A stretch of 64,000 nucleotides of DNA from an uncultured Bacillota bacterium (GTDB lineage Bacteria > Bacillota_I > Bacilli_A > RF39 > UBA660). The notes under the pieces were generated by a model that saw only the letters and a program-made list of their open reading frames with translations, ran no database searches and was not told the origin of the DNA. Positions 17,361 to 26,491 of the stretch are shown here, piece after piece. Made by a program: the position numbers and the translations under genes. Within the stretch, counting starts at the first letter, position 1. Every line of letters begins with the position of its first letter. The stretch is from the NCBI GenBank assembly GCA_905205665.1, contig CAJLEF010000006.1, positions 26,978-90,977 of the forward strand, in the 5' to 3' direction.

Positions 17361-17587
17361 TTTCCTTCAATATTAGTTACTTGGTAACCAAGATTAGTAA
17401 TAGTTTTTTTAATATCTTCATCACTAATCACGGCATTTGAATAAATTTCAGCCTTTTTATTAGCTAAATTCACTTTAACCTTCGTCACATTTTCTAGTTC
17501 TTTTAAAGAACTTTCTACTTTATTTTTACAATGATTACACATCATGCCTTCAATCGTAACTATTTTTCTAATCTTTTTATGAAACAT
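17357..17587 (-). CDS. copZ: Copper chaperone CopZ-like HMA protein
   Basis: A 76-residue heavy-metal-associated domain with the copper-binding GMMCNHC motif near residue 14 and the ferredoxin-like pattern ending LGYQVTNIE. Such proteins carry Cu(I) to CopA. It lies 3 bases downstream of copA, so the two are co-transcribed. Length is typical, with about 8 extra N-terminal residues (MFHKKIRK). Metal specificity is inferred from CxxC and copA. Confidence 0.88.
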   Translation of the reverse strand: MFHKKIRKIVTIEGMMCNHCKNKVESSLKELENVTKVKVNLANKKAEIYSNAVISDEDIKKTITNLGYQVTNIEGK

Positions 17588-17590
17588 ATT

Positions 17591-19792
17591 TTATTTTCCT
17601 TTCCATTTTTTTAGTTTTAAAGCATTTATTATGACAGTAAAACTAGATAAGGTCATCGCAAGACCAGCAAGCATCGGGTTCATTTTAACACCTATAAATT
17701 CAAACAAGCCACAGGCGATTGGTATCATACAAGCATTATAGAAAAAAGCCCAGAACAAATTGCCTTTTATATTATGCAATGTTTTTTGACTAATATCAAA
17801 TAAATGATAAATAGAATTCAAATCATTTCGCATCAAAATAACATCCGCCGAATCAGCTGCAATGTCAATAGCAGAATTTAAACTGACCCCAATATCAGCA
17901 ATGGATAAACTTGGCGCGTCATTGATACCATCTCCTACCATCATCACTTTTAGACCTTTGGCTTTTAATTTTTTTATTTCTTCTGCTTTATCCTTAGGAG
18001 ACACTTCTGGAATGACCTTTTCTATACCAATACTTTGAGCAATATTTTTAGCGGTTACTTCATTATCACCTGTTAGCATAATGACTTCTTTATTTAATTC
18101 TTTTAGTTTTTTTACAACTTCCTTAGCATTATCTCTAATAATATCTTTTACACCGATTAGAGCAATAATCTTTTTATTTTCAACTACATAAACAATACTA
18201 TTACCATTTTGTGATAAATCTTCTTCATCACTTAAAAGTTCATTATCAATATGATATTGTTCTAAAATTTTATGACTACCTAGCAAATATTCTTTATCAT
18301 TTATTTTTCCAGATAAGCCTACGCCGAGAATATTTTTAAAATTTTCGACTTCTAATGTTTTTAAAGTATTATCTTCTAAATAAGTTTTAAAGGCACCAGC
18401 AATAGGATGGGTAGATTTTATCTCTAAAGAAGAAACAAGTTTTAATAAATCGTCCTCAGAATAAGAAGATTTATTTATTACTTTAGAAATTCTTAAATTA
18501 CCATAAGTTAAAGTGCCTGTTTTATCAAAAACAACAACATTTACTTTGTTTGCATTTTCAAGTATCGCTGATTTCTTTACTAAAATTCCATTTTTAGCAC
18601 ATAATCCTTCACTGACAACAATTGCAAGAGGAGTAGCAAGCCCTAAAGCACAAGGACAAGCACAAACAAGAACACTGACAAGATAAACAATAGAATCACT
18701 AAAAGTAAATCCTAATAACAAGTGAATAATAAATGTTAAAAGAGAAAGAACAATAACAATTGGAACAAAAACACCACTTACTTTATCGGCAATACGCGCG
18801 ATAGGGGCTTTCGTATTGGTAGCTTCGACGACTAATCTAACAATTTCTGATATGGTAGAATCTTTGCCAATATTTACAGCTTTATAAAAAATTTCACCGT
18901 CTAAATTAATAGAACCCGCGACAACTTTATCATTTTCACCTTTTTTTACAGGCGTTGATTCCCCACTGATAAAAGATTCATCAACATGAGAATGTCCTTT
19001 AACCACGATACCATCTACGGCAAAGCGATTTCCAGTTCTTGTTATTAAAATATCTCCTTTTTTTACCTCATCTATAGATACTTCTTTTTCTTCATTATCC
19101 TTAAAAAGAAGGGCTTTATTAGGGGTGATAGTTACTAATCCTTTTATGGCTTCTTTCGTCTTTTCCTTACTGATATTATCTATATATCTTCCAAATTTAA
19201 TCAAGTAAAGAATAACACAGACACTTTCAAAATATAGATTCTCAACATAATCGGTATTTCCTTTTAAAATCATTCCTAAGTTAAATGTACTTAATAAAAA
19301 GCTTGCCATAACCCCTAACATAACAAGTGTATCCATGTTGGGCGATTTATATTTGATATTTTTAATACCACTTATAATAATGTCTTTACCAAAATATAAA
19401 AAATATAAACTAAATAGAAATAAACAAAGCGCGTAATTCAAAGGATATGTCATCATATTTAGAAAAGGTATGACAGGCAAATGAACCATGTGAGACATAG
19501 AAACATATAAAACAAATAATGCTAGTAAGCCATTAATAGCAAAGTACACTTTTTTATGAGATTCTTTTTTTTCCTGCTCTTGATAAACACCTAAAGATTT
19601 AAAACCAGCTTCTTTCACAAATTGATTTAAATCATCCTCGGTAAGACTATCGTCATAACTTATACTTGCAGAAGACATGACTAAATTTACTAAAGCATCC
19701 TCAATGCCTTTTTGTTTTAGTAAATATTTTTCAAGACTACTTGAACAAGCACTGCAAGTCATACCTTCTATTCTTAAAATTATTTTTTTCAT
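17591..19792 (-). CDS. copA: Copper-translocating P1B-type ATPase
   Basis: Exports Cu(I) across the membrane. The 733-residue protein has one N-terminal HMA domain (EGMTCSAC near residue 8), eight predicted membrane segments, the A-domain SGES (FISGEST), the intramembrane CPC metal motif (VCACPCALGLATP near 375), phosphorylation site DKTGTLT near 420, the STHPIAG histidine, TGDN and GDGINDAP. Only one HMA domain is fused, and separate HMA ORFs lie on both sides. GAGGTG precedes the ATG, which overlaps the end of the upstream frameshifted HMA frame. Confidence 0.95.
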   Translation of the reverse strand: MKKIILRIEGMTCSACSSSLEKYLLKQKGIEDALVNLVMSSASISYDDSLTEDDLNQFVKEAGFKSLGVYQEQEKKESHKKVYFAINGLLALFVLYVSMSHMVHLPVIPFLNMMTYPLNYALCLFLFSLYFLYFGKDIIISGIKNIKYKSPNMDTLVMLGVMASFLLSTFNLGMILKGNTDYVENLYFESVCVILYLIKFGRYIDNISKEKTKEAIKGLVTITPNKALLFKDNEEKEVSIDEVKKGDILITRTGNRFAVDGIVVKGHSHVDESFISGESTPVKKGENDKVVAGSINLDGEIFYKAVNIGKDSTISEIVRLVVEATNTKAPIARIADKVSGVFVPIVIVLSLLTFIIHLLLGFTFSDSIVYLVSVLVCACPCALGLATPLAIVVSEGLCAKNGILVKKSAILENANKVNVVVFDKTGTLTYGNLRISKVINKSSYSEDDLLKLVSSLEIKSTHPIAGAFKTYLEDNTLKTLEVENFKNILGVGLSGKINDKEYLLGSHKILEQYHIDNELLSDEEDLSQNGNSIVYVVENKKIIALIGVKDIIRDNAKEVVKKLKELNKEVIMLTGDNEVTAKNIAQSIGIEKVIPEVSPKDKAEEIKKLKAKGLKVMMVGDGINDAPSLSIADIGVSLNSAIDIAADSADVILMRNDLNSIYHLFDISQKTLHNIKGNLFWAFFYNACMIPIACGLFEFIGVKMNPMLAGLAMTLSSFTVIINALKLKKWKGK

Positions 19793-19964
19793 TTTTTCAC
19801 CTCAAAATAGTTTTCATCATCTAACTTTTTAGAAGAAATAATTTTAGCCATATTTTTATTTATCTCTACTTTTTTATATCTTTCTCTTTTAATAATTTTT
19901 CTTTTATCTTTTTACGACAATTATCACAATGGATACCATCTATTTTAATGTAAGTTACATACAT
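19789..19964 (-). pseudogene. HMA metal-chaperone ORF interrupted at an A_AAA_AAG slippery site
   Basis: From an ATG 5 bases after AGGAG, the frame encodes a heavy-metal domain start (IDGIHCDNC near residue 9) and stops at TAG (19866-19868) after 32 codons. The heptamer A AAA AAG at 19869-19875 lies directly before the stop in exactly the phase of a -1 slippery site, and the -1 frame continues as VEINKNMAKIISSKK to a TGA overlapping the copA ATG. The continuation matches strands 2 and 3 of an HMA fold. It may be a pseudogene, a homopolymer error, or a site of programmed frameshifting. Confidence 0.6.
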
Positions 19965-20010
19965 AAAGACTCCTGACTTATTTTAGAGTTTTTTTAGCTC
20001 TGCTAAAAGC

Positions 20011-20039
20011 ATTATAACACCCCTGTAGGGTATTAGTAA
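20011..20039 (-). promoter_or_regulatory. cop operon promoter with CsoR-like operator
   Basis: Minus strand TTACTA (20034-20039), 17-base spacer, TATAAT (20011-20016). The whole spacer (20017-20033) is ATACCCTACAGGGGTGT, a near-palindrome of the GC-rich type bound by CsoR, so a copper-free repressor would block RNA polymerase. No csoR gene is in the window. The leader of about 40 bases has a TTTTAGC/GCTAAAA hairpin. Confidence 0.7.
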
Positions 20040-20137
20040 ATATATATTTTTCCCATTATTAAATCATTTATAAACAATTTTATGACATATCCATTTTGAA
20101 AAAACTACATTCTAAGTTACTAATAGTTTTTTAAAAT

Positions 20138-20167
20138 TTCACATTATATCAAAGCGTATGCTATAAT
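20138..20167 (+). promoter_or_regulatory. SigA-type promoter of the small membrane protein gene
   Basis: TTCACA (20138-20143), 18-base spacer, TATAAT (20162-20167), giving a leader of about 20 bases with GGAGG before the ATG. The rest of 20040-20137 shows no feature. Confidence 0.65.
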
Positions 20168-20192
20168 AATCTTGAAGATAGGAGGTAAACAA

Positions 20193-20510
20193 ATGACGGA
20201 GTTTGAGAAGGCACAAAAAAATTTAAAAAATGATATGCTAGTATTATTTATATTGGACTTAATAATTTTCTTTTTTTCACTAATAAATAAGGCGAATTTT
20301 TTTTCACTTGTATACGCTGTGATTTTATTTATAGGTTATAATGAGGCAAAAAAAGGAAATAAAAATGCTGGTATAATTGGGATAATTATTGGAATACTGA
20401 TGATGCTTACTATATTATCCGCAGATATTCTTGATTTTTTACTTGGTTTATTCGTTTTAATGCATTCAATAAAATACATTGAAATAATTGATAAAAAAGC
20501 ACTAAAATAA
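20193..20510 (+). CDS. Small integral membrane protein, unknown
   Basis: A 105-residue protein with three or four hydrophobic segments (around residues 16-32, 36-50, 62-80 and 80-95) and little else; an EAKKGNKNAG loop separates the middle ones. No family recognised beyond small multispanning proteins common in Firmicutes. The ATG lies 7 bases after GGAGG. It stands alone between a promoter and a terminator. Confidence 0.7.
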   Translation: MTEFEKAQKNLKNDMLVLFILDLIIFFFSLINKANFFSLVYAVILFIGYNEAKKGNKNAGIIGIIIGILMMLTILSADILDFLLGLFVLMHSIKYIEIIDKKALK

Positions 20511-20550
20511 GGGCTGTAATGAAATAGAGTAATTTCGTACAGCTTTTTTT
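20511..20550 (+). terminator. Terminator between convergent genes
   Basis: Stem GCTGTA...TACAGC extended by GAAAT/ATTTC with TTTTTTT on the plus strand. Confidence 0.8.
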
Positions 20551-20559
20551 ATTTTTTAT

Positions 20560-20970
20560 TTAACAATCTTTTTCATATTTAATGTGATTGTCTTCACACC
20601 AATTGATAGCAATTTCTTTATATTTTTCATCCCTAAACTTATACCATTTTTCAGTTAAACTATAAGTATCAATAGCTATTCTAAATCTTTTAAAGGCACC
20701 ACGACCATTTACTTGAGATATCAAAAACATTTTTAACTCAATGTTATCTATCGTATAAATAAACTGAAGCATAATATCATAATCATTTTTAGAAGTAAAA
20801 TCAAACATAAAGATAACTTCATCATTAAATTCATCCTCTTTTTTATAAGTCGAATATTCTGGCTCAATACCATTTTGCCACAGTATTTCATTTGTTTTAG
20901 TATTATAATACGCGGTCATATTAATATCAACATCTTCTAGAGCTTCTATTATTTCTGATAATTTTATCAT
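20560..20970 (-). CDS. UPF0158 family protein
   Basis: A 136-residue member of the uncharacterised UPF0158 family, recognised by the C-terminal GRGAFKRFRI, EKWYKFRDEKYKEIAINWCEDN pattern. These are small soluble proteins of unknown function. The start is uncertain: the ATG at 20968-20970 lies close behind GAGG, while a GTG three codons upstream is possible. It has its own promoter about 90 bases upstream. Confidence 0.8.
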   Translation of the reverse strand: MIKLSEIIEALEDVDINMTAYYNTKTNEILWQNGIEPEYSTYKKEDEFNDEVIFMFDFTSKNDYDIMLQFIYTIDNIELKMFLISQVNGRGAFKRFRIAIDTYSLTEKWYKFRDEKYKEIAINWCEDNHIKYEKDC

Positions 20971-21062
20971 TTTCCTCACGCCTTTTTTTACAGTGCTTGC
21001 TGTCTTTACTTTTTTAAATATATATTTTCATACTAAATTAGTAAACACATTAATCTGTTATT

Positions 21063-21090
21063 ATTATACTAAACATCAGTAATTATTCAA
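21063..21090 (-). promoter_or_regulatory. Promoter upstream of the UPF0158 gene
   Basis: Minus strand TTGAAT (21085-21090), 16-base spacer, TATAAT (21063-21068). Confidence 0.55.
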
Positions 21091-21107
21091 ATTATAATTT
21101 TAAGGAA

Positions 21108-21135
21108 AATTTTGTATTCTGTATGATACAAAATT
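21108..21135. repeat. Perfect 10-bp inverted repeat upstream of that promoter
   Basis: AATTTTGTAT and ATACAAAATT with an 8-base loop, located about 18 bases upstream of the -35 box. It could be an operator or only a stable hairpin. The rest of 20971-21190 shows nothing else. Confidence 0.5.
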
Positions 21136-21190
21136 AATTTTCTTACAATTTTATAATCTACAATCGGATTTTATTTTCTTTATGAAAGAA

Positions 21191-21232
21191 CAAAAAAGTA
21201 AGTATGCCCTTTTTGTTAGCTACTTACTTTAA
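21191..21232 (-). terminator. Terminator of the Mg2+ ATPase gene
   Basis: Minus-strand stem AAGTAAGTA...TACTTACTT followed by six T. Confidence 0.75.
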
Positions 21233-21250
21233 GGTAGAAATTTAGATATT

Positions 21251-23887
21251 TTACAACCAGTTTCCAAATTTCTTAATGTATATTTTCTTTACAATTTGAA
21301 CTAAAATTACATATAAAACAGTTAAGCCTACTACTAGCACATAGTATAATGGTGGCAATAATTCAAAATGAAAAGATTTAATATTATGTAAAACTATTGG
21401 AGCAAGTATTGTCCCTACTATCGTAACTGTCGTTAAACACGTTAATATAGGATTTGCTTTTGACTGAACGAAAGGAACTTTGGACGTCCTGATAAAATGA
21501 ATAATTAAAGTTTCACTTATCAAACACTCCACAAACCAAGCCGTTTGAAAATAACTTTCACTTGCCGTTTGATTATAACCAAGGATAAACCAAAAACTTA
21601 AAAAAGCTAAAACATCAATAATAGAACTTACTGGTCCCATCACATTCATGAATGTTCCTAATCCTTTTGTGTTCCACTTTTTAGGTTTAAGTAAAAATTC
21701 TTCATCAACATTATCATAAGGTATACCGATTTGAGAAAAATCATACAAAAAATCTTGAATCAACATTTGAATAGGTAATAATGGTAGAAATGGCAAGAAA
21801 ATACTGGCAAGAAAAATACTAAAGACATCACCAAAATCCGAACTTAAAGCCATTTTCATATATTTTATGATGTTACCGTATACTTTTCTTCCTTCGATAA
21901 CCCCATTAAACACAACTTTTAAACTTTTTTCTAATAGAATAATATCGCTTGCTTCTTTAGCAATATCCGTGGCTGTATTTACACAGATTCCTACATCCGC
22001 ATTATGTAATGATGGGGCATCGTTTACACCATCACCCATATAACCAACAACGTGGCCATTTTGTCTAAGTATTTTTATTATTCTCTCCTTTTGTAAAGGA
22101 TTCATTCTGGCAAAAACATTTACTTCTTCTACCTTTTTGGAAAGTTTAGTATCATCCATTTTATCAATATCTGAGCCAAGTAATATTTCTTTATTTTCTA
22201 TTCCTACTAAATGGCAAATGTTTTCTGTAGCATAAGGATTATCCCCGGTCAAAATTTTAGTGGTTACGCCATATTCATTTAACTTTTGAATAGTACTTTT
22301 AACTTCTTTTTTAGGTGGATCTAAAAAAGCAACAAACCCGATAAATGTCATATCTTTTTCATCATTACTATCAAAAATATCTTTACCGCGATATTCTTTT
22401 TTAGAAGCAAGCGCAATGACTTGCATGCCCTCTTTAGCAAGGCTTTCAGCATTTTTATTAATACTTTCCAGCATATCTTTTGTTAATGGTTTATATGTTT
22501 CATTAATCTTAACATCCTTACAAACCTTTAATATTTCCTCTAAAGCTCCTTTGGTAATGATTCTATAATGGTTTTCATGTTTAACAACAACACTTACTTT
22601 TTTTCTAGTGTAGTCAAAGGGTATTTCATCTATTTTTTCATAAGTCACGATTTGATCTTTTATCTTATGTTCTAGACCATAAGTTATAATCGCTTTATCA
22701 ACCAGATTTTTCATGCCCGTACTATAGTAACTATTTAAAAAAGCATATTCTAATATAGATAAATCTTCTTTTCCTTCAACATTGATGTATTTTTGTAAAA
22801 CAATTTTATCTAAGGTTAATGTTCCTGTTTTGTCAGTACATAAAACGTCAATAGCACCCAAATTTTGAATAGCTTGAATGTTTTTTACTAATGTTTTTTG
22901 CTTTGCAAGCTTTTTTGTTCCTTTAGTTAAATTAACATTCACAATCATAGGTAACATCGTTGGCGTAATACCTACCGCGACAGACAAAGAAAATAAAATA
23001 GCCTCTAAAATATCTTTACGAATAAAAGCATAAATGAAAAAGACAGCGATGGAAACCACAACCATATATTTAATTAATAACTTCGTGATTTCATTCATTC
23101 CTTTTTCAAAATTTGTCATTTCTCTTTGGTTATCAATTTGTTTACCCATGCTTCCCAGATAGGTTTTAAAACCTGTATTAATAACAACAGCCGTTGCATT
23201 ACCACTTATAACACTTGTTCCCATCAAGCATATATTTGATAAAGAAAATATTTCATTCGTTTCATTAAATGAGGCTTTTTTCTCAATTGGGGCACTTTCT
23301 CCTGTAAAAACAGATTGATTTAAAAATAAGTCCTTATTTTCTATAATGATAACATCGGCTGGAATAATAGCCCCAGCATTTAAATGAATAATATCTCCTT
23401 TAACAACTTTTTCTGTTCTAAGACTTACTTCTTTACCATTTCTTAAAACAATTGCTGTTGAAAACATTTCACTTTTTAATTTTCTATTAAACTTATAAGT
23501 AGAATAATTTTGGAAGAATTTTATCATCGCACTTATAAAACCAATTGCTAAAATAATAATCGTACCTATCGTATCACTGCCGACTAATTTATTTATTATC
23601 GCTAAAAGAAGGAGAATAAAAATAAATTTATCATTAAAAGAATTTATAAAGAAATATATAAAGGAGTGTTTATCATCTTTAACAACAACATTTTCCCCAT
23701 CTTTTTCTAAACGTAAATTAGCTTCTTTTGTTGTTAAGCCTTTTTCTATATTTGTATTAAATTCTTGTAATATTTCTTCTTTTGATTTCTTGGCAATATT
23801 TATATATTTTTCTAATATTTTATCGTCATTGTTATTTATCAAATTTTTATTTTTCAATTTGCTTTTTATGAAAAACAATCTTATCAT
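21251..23887 (-). CDS. mgtA: Magnesium-translocating P-type ATPase (MgtA/MgtB type)
   Basis: P3B-type ATPase importing Mg2+ at low external concentration. The 878-residue protein has an N-terminal cation ATPase domain (GLTTKEANLRLEKDGENV), FTGESAPIEK, phosphorylation site VLCTDKTGTLT near residue 355, ILTGDNPYATE, GYMGDGVNDAPSL, and a C-terminal block of membrane helices including QMLIQDFLYDFSQIGIPYDNVD, which is characteristic of MgtA. GAGGT precedes the ATG by 9 bases. The 167 bases upstream are too short and lack visible motifs for a clear Mg2+ riboswitch. Confidence 0.93.
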   Translation of the reverse strand: MIRLFFIKSKLKNKNLINNNDDKILEKYINIAKKSKEEILQEFNTNIEKGLTTKEANLRLEKDGENVVVKDDKHSFIYFFINSFNDKFIFILLLLAIINKLVGSDTIGTIIILAIGFISAMIKFFQNYSTYKFNRKLKSEMFSTAIVLRNGKEVSLRTEKVVKGDIIHLNAGAIIPADVIIIENKDLFLNQSVFTGESAPIEKKASFNETNEIFSLSNICLMGTSVISGNATAVVINTGFKTYLGSMGKQIDNQREMTNFEKGMNEITKLLIKYMVVVSIAVFFIYAFIRKDILEAILFSLSVAVGITPTMLPMIVNVNLTKGTKKLAKQKTLVKNIQAIQNLGAIDVLCTDKTGTLTLDKIVLQKYINVEGKEDLSILEYAFLNSYYSTGMKNLVDKAIITYGLEHKIKDQIVTYEKIDEIPFDYTRKKVSVVVKHENHYRIITKGALEEILKVCKDVKINETYKPLTKDMLESINKNAESLAKEGMQVIALASKKEYRGKDIFDSNDEKDMTFIGFVAFLDPPKKEVKSTIQKLNEYGVTTKILTGDNPYATENICHLVGIENKEILLGSDIDKMDDTKLSKKVEEVNVFARMNPLQKERIIKILRQNGHVVGYMGDGVNDAPSLHNADVGICVNTATDIAKEASDIILLEKSLKVVFNGVIEGRKVYGNIIKYMKMALSSDFGDVFSIFLASIFLPFLPLLPIQMLIQDFLYDFSQIGIPYDNVDEEFLLKPKKWNTKGLGTFMNVMGPVSSIIDVLAFLSFWFILGYNQTASESYFQTAWFVECLISETLIIHFIRTSKVPFVQSKANPILTCLTTVTIVGTILAPIVLHNIKSFHFELLPPLYYVLVVGLTVLYVILVQIVKKIYIKKFGNWL

Positions 23888-24073
23888 GTTCTACTTACCT
23901 CACTTTTATATACTAATTCTATCTTTATTTTACATTAATATTTTCTAATCATCGCGATTTTTTGATAAGTTTACATTAAAAACTATACTATTTTGACATT
24001 GTTTTTAAAAAACCAGATTGTCTAGTTTTTTACCATTCCTATGATATAATTATAATTGAAAGATGGTGATTAT

Positions 24074-24889
24074 GTGGTAAAGGTAAATCATCCTATATTT
24101 AGTAATAATGATTTTAAAAATGATTATTATAAATATTTTTTATATGGAAATTTATGTGAAAGAAAATTTTATGATATAGAAACTGATAATTCAAATTATG
24201 CAATATTTATTTTTTATAATCAAGATAACGAAACATTAATCCCTAGTGGAGATGTTTGGTTTTGGACAAAAAAAGATATATCTAAAGAAAAGTTAGAAGA
24301 GTCGATGTCATTATTACCTGCAGAAGGAAATATTATTTATAAATCTGAAATTAATGATTTTATGAGTGATAGTAATGGTATTAATATCAATGAATTTGTT
24401 GAAATAAATGGATGTTATAAATGTATAAATCCTCAAAAGCCTAAAAGAACAGTTGATTGCAAAATAGAGAAAGTTTCGATTGAAGATAAAGAAGAGTTAA
24501 TTGATTTGTGGATACAAAATGGTAAAGAATGGGAATATGATTTTAGTCGTGATGATGTTGAAAAATGGATTATAAATTGGATTAATGATAATAATTTTTA
24601 TGTTTATAAAAAAGATAATAAGATAATATGTTTTGCAACATATCAAATTATTGATAATTATGCTAGAGTAGAACATGCATATACAAGAAAAGAATATCGT
24701 GGTAATGGTTATATGGCAAATTTAATATATGATATGACAAGTATTATTTTAAATAATAATTTAATACCTGTTTTACAAACTGATATAAATTATGAATCAT
24801 CAAACAAGTCTTATCAAAATATTGGGTATAAATTGGAAGATGTTTTAGTTAAAACTAATTTCAAGAAAAGATTCACTAAAAGTTTATAG
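24074..24889 (+). CDS. GNAT-family N-acetyltransferase (C-terminal domain)
   Basis: A 271-residue protein whose C-terminal 130 residues form a GNAT domain: IEKVSIEDKEELIDLW, ICFATYQIIDN, the acetyl-CoA loop RKEYRGNGYM near residue 210, and QNIGYKLEDVLV. The N-terminal half is unassigned and may bind the substrate. The start is uncertain: GTG after GGTGAT is chosen over a TTG at 24056 that lies almost on the predicted transcription start (TATAAT at 24045-24050). First of three co-oriented, very AT-rich genes ending at an IS110 element, which suggests transfer. Confidence 0.7.
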   Translation: MVKVNHPIFSNNDFKNDYYKYFLYGNLCERKFYDIETDNSNYAIFIFYNQDNETLIPSGDVWFWTKKDISKEKLEESMSLLPAEGNIIYKSEINDFMSDSNGININEFVEINGCYKCINPQKPKRTVDCKIEKVSIEDKEELIDLWIQNGKEWEYDFSRDDVEKWIINWINDNNFYVYKKDNKIICFATYQIIDNYARVEHAYTRKEYRGNGYMANLIYDMTSIILNNNLIPVLQTDINYESSNKSYQNIGYKLEDVLVKTNFKKRFTKSL

Positions 24890-24899
24890 GAGTGATAAT

Positions 24900-25616
24900 A
24901 TGCCAAGTTGGGGAATACATTTAAAGTTAGCAAAAAAGCTCAATAAAAAATTAAATCTAGATAATGATTTATTCACTTTTGGTAATTTAATTCCAGATGT
25001 TGATAGTGATTCAATATATACAAGAAAAGATGCTCATTATTATACTGGTATAAGATTTAAAAAATGTCCAAATGAATTAGTAATAGATTTAAATAAATTT
25101 CTAAATGATTACAAAGATAGATTTAAAAATCCAATGATTATAGGTTATTATTGTCATATATTAACTGATGAATTTTATAATGAATATATATACACTAATA
25201 AATGGATTCAAGATGAAAATAAAAATGTAATTGGTATTAAATGTGATGATGGTAATGTTATTGATGTATCTGAAAATTTTAGAGAATCTCTTAAATATAA
25301 ACATAGTGATTTAGAAAAATATGGAAGATATATTTATAATAATGAAGAATTATTTATTCCTAATAATGTAGATAAAATATTTAATAATGCATCTATTTTA
25401 AATGATAACTTTTATTCACAAGAAAATATTGAACATAGAATTGATTATTTAAATAATGGTGAATTTAAAGAGTTTAATAAATTAAGTGAAGATGATATAA
25501 ATAATGAAAATATATATTTATTATTTAATCAAAAAGAATTAGATGAATTATTCGATGATTGTTATTTATACATATTAAACAAATTAAAGGAAGAAGGTAT
25601 TATTAATGAAAACTAA
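24900..25616 (+). CDS. Zinc-dependent phospholipase C-like domain protein
   Basis: A 238-residue protein resembling the Zn_dep_PLPC fold: N-terminal MPSWGIHLKLAKKL with a histidine ligand, GNLIPDVDSD, an HYY near residue 47, and GYYCHILTDEFYN near 80, which supplies further histidine and aspartate ligands. It has no signal peptide, so phospholipase activity outside the cell is doubtful; intracellular homologues are uncharacterised. GGAG lies close before the ATG. It overlaps the next gene by 11 bases, implying a translationally coupled operon. Confidence 0.6.
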   Translation: MPSWGIHLKLAKKLNKKLNLDNDLFTFGNLIPDVDSDSIYTRKDAHYYTGIRFKKCPNELVIDLNKFLNDYKDRFKNPMIIGYYCHILTDEFYNEYIYTNKWIQDENKNVIGIKCDDGNVIDVSENFRESLKYKHSDLEKYGRYIYNNEELFIPNNVDKIFNNASILNDNFYSQENIEHRIDYLNNGEFKEFNKLSEDDINNENIYLLFNQKELDELFDDCYLYILNKLKEEGIINEN

Positions 25617-26460
25617 AGAAGATTATATAAATTATGCTAATAGAACTTTTAAAGGAAAAGCATTAGAATTAGTATTAAATAATATAGAATTATTTTATGA
25701 TGATACTGTAGTTGATACTAAAAACAAATATTCTCTAGGAGAAGAAGTATTTTTAAAAAAAGAAACTTTTATGCACGGAATAAGAGAAGGATTTGGAGAG
25801 TTTGATTGGATAGTAGATAATGGATTTATTAGCACAGACTTTTCTGAAATTGCAATTCCTGGACAAAACAAAATAAAAAATAGTGTTGGCGTATGGAATA
25901 TAAAAGAAGATATGAAGTTAAAAGATTATATTGTAGATTATAGTGGATTTACTATTGTATGTAAAAAAGGTAGAGGTTTAGAAGCCTATCATGAAAGTTT
26001 TCTAATCCCATATCATAAATTTGATGAAATTACAGAGAAAGTTAATGATGATCCAGAAACTTATATTTGGTGGGGAGATAAAACAAAGGAAGTTACATAT
26101 TTACCAAGTTTAGTATCTAATAAATCTCAAGTAGCATTTATACTAAATACAGATAGTGATTATGCAAAAAAAATATCATATGGAGATGTTTGGAATACTG
26201 AATTAGAAGCTGAAACTTTAGAAGAATTTTTAGATTATAGATATTATCCAAAATTTATTGATTTAAGATTTAATAAAGATGCTTCTACAACTGATAGAGA
26301 ATCAGCAATTATGTTTGGATTGCCTTCTAAACTAATTGAAGGTGTATTAGTAGGAAGAAAGTTTGAAAATGATCCAGAAGCTTTAAATAAAATAAAAAAT
26401 AAATTACCAAATTGCTATATTTGTAATGTAGATGGAAAAGTAATCGTTGGTAATAAATAA
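25606..26460 (+). CDS. Hypothetical protein, possibly ADP-ribosyltransferase-like
   Basis: A 284-residue soluble protein. The segment LKKETFMHGIREGFGEFDWIVDNGFISTDF contains an H-G pattern followed by a G-F, reminiscent of the NAD-binding start of ADP-ribosyltransferase folds, and the C-terminus (SAIMFGLPSKLIEGVLVGR and a final CNVDGKVIVG) resembles the closing strands of such domains. The resemblance is weak and no catalytic glutamate can be assigned. GAAGAAGG precedes the ATG, which overlaps the upstream gene. Third gene of the accessory trio. Confidence 0.4.
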   Translation: MKTKEDYINYANRTFKGKALELVLNNIELFYDDTVVDTKNKYSLGEEVFLKKETFMHGIREGFGEFDWIVDNGFISTDFSEIAIPGQNKIKNSVGVWNIKEDMKLKDYIVDYSGFTIVCKKGRGLEAYHESFLIPYHKFDEITEKVNDDPETYIWWGDKTKEVTYLPSLVSNKSQVAFILNTDSDYAKKISYGDVWNTELEAETLEEFLDYRYYPKFIDLRFNKDASTTDRESAIMFGLPSKLIEGVLVGRKFENDPEALNKIKNKLPNCYICNVDGKVIVGNK

Positions 26461-26491
26461 AAAAGGTATAAATTTTATTAGGCCTTTTTTG
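26456..26491 (+). terminator. Terminator of the accessory trio
   Basis: Stem AAAAAGG...CCTTTTT with a run of T, immediately after the third gene stop codon. Confidence 0.75.

Noticed and set aside
23888..24055. Mg2+ riboswitch (M-box) or ykoK-type leader upstream of mgtA
   Set aside because: The divergent gap is only about 168 bases and shows none of the conserved M-box segments I would expect; only AT-rich sequence and a weak hairpin are visible.
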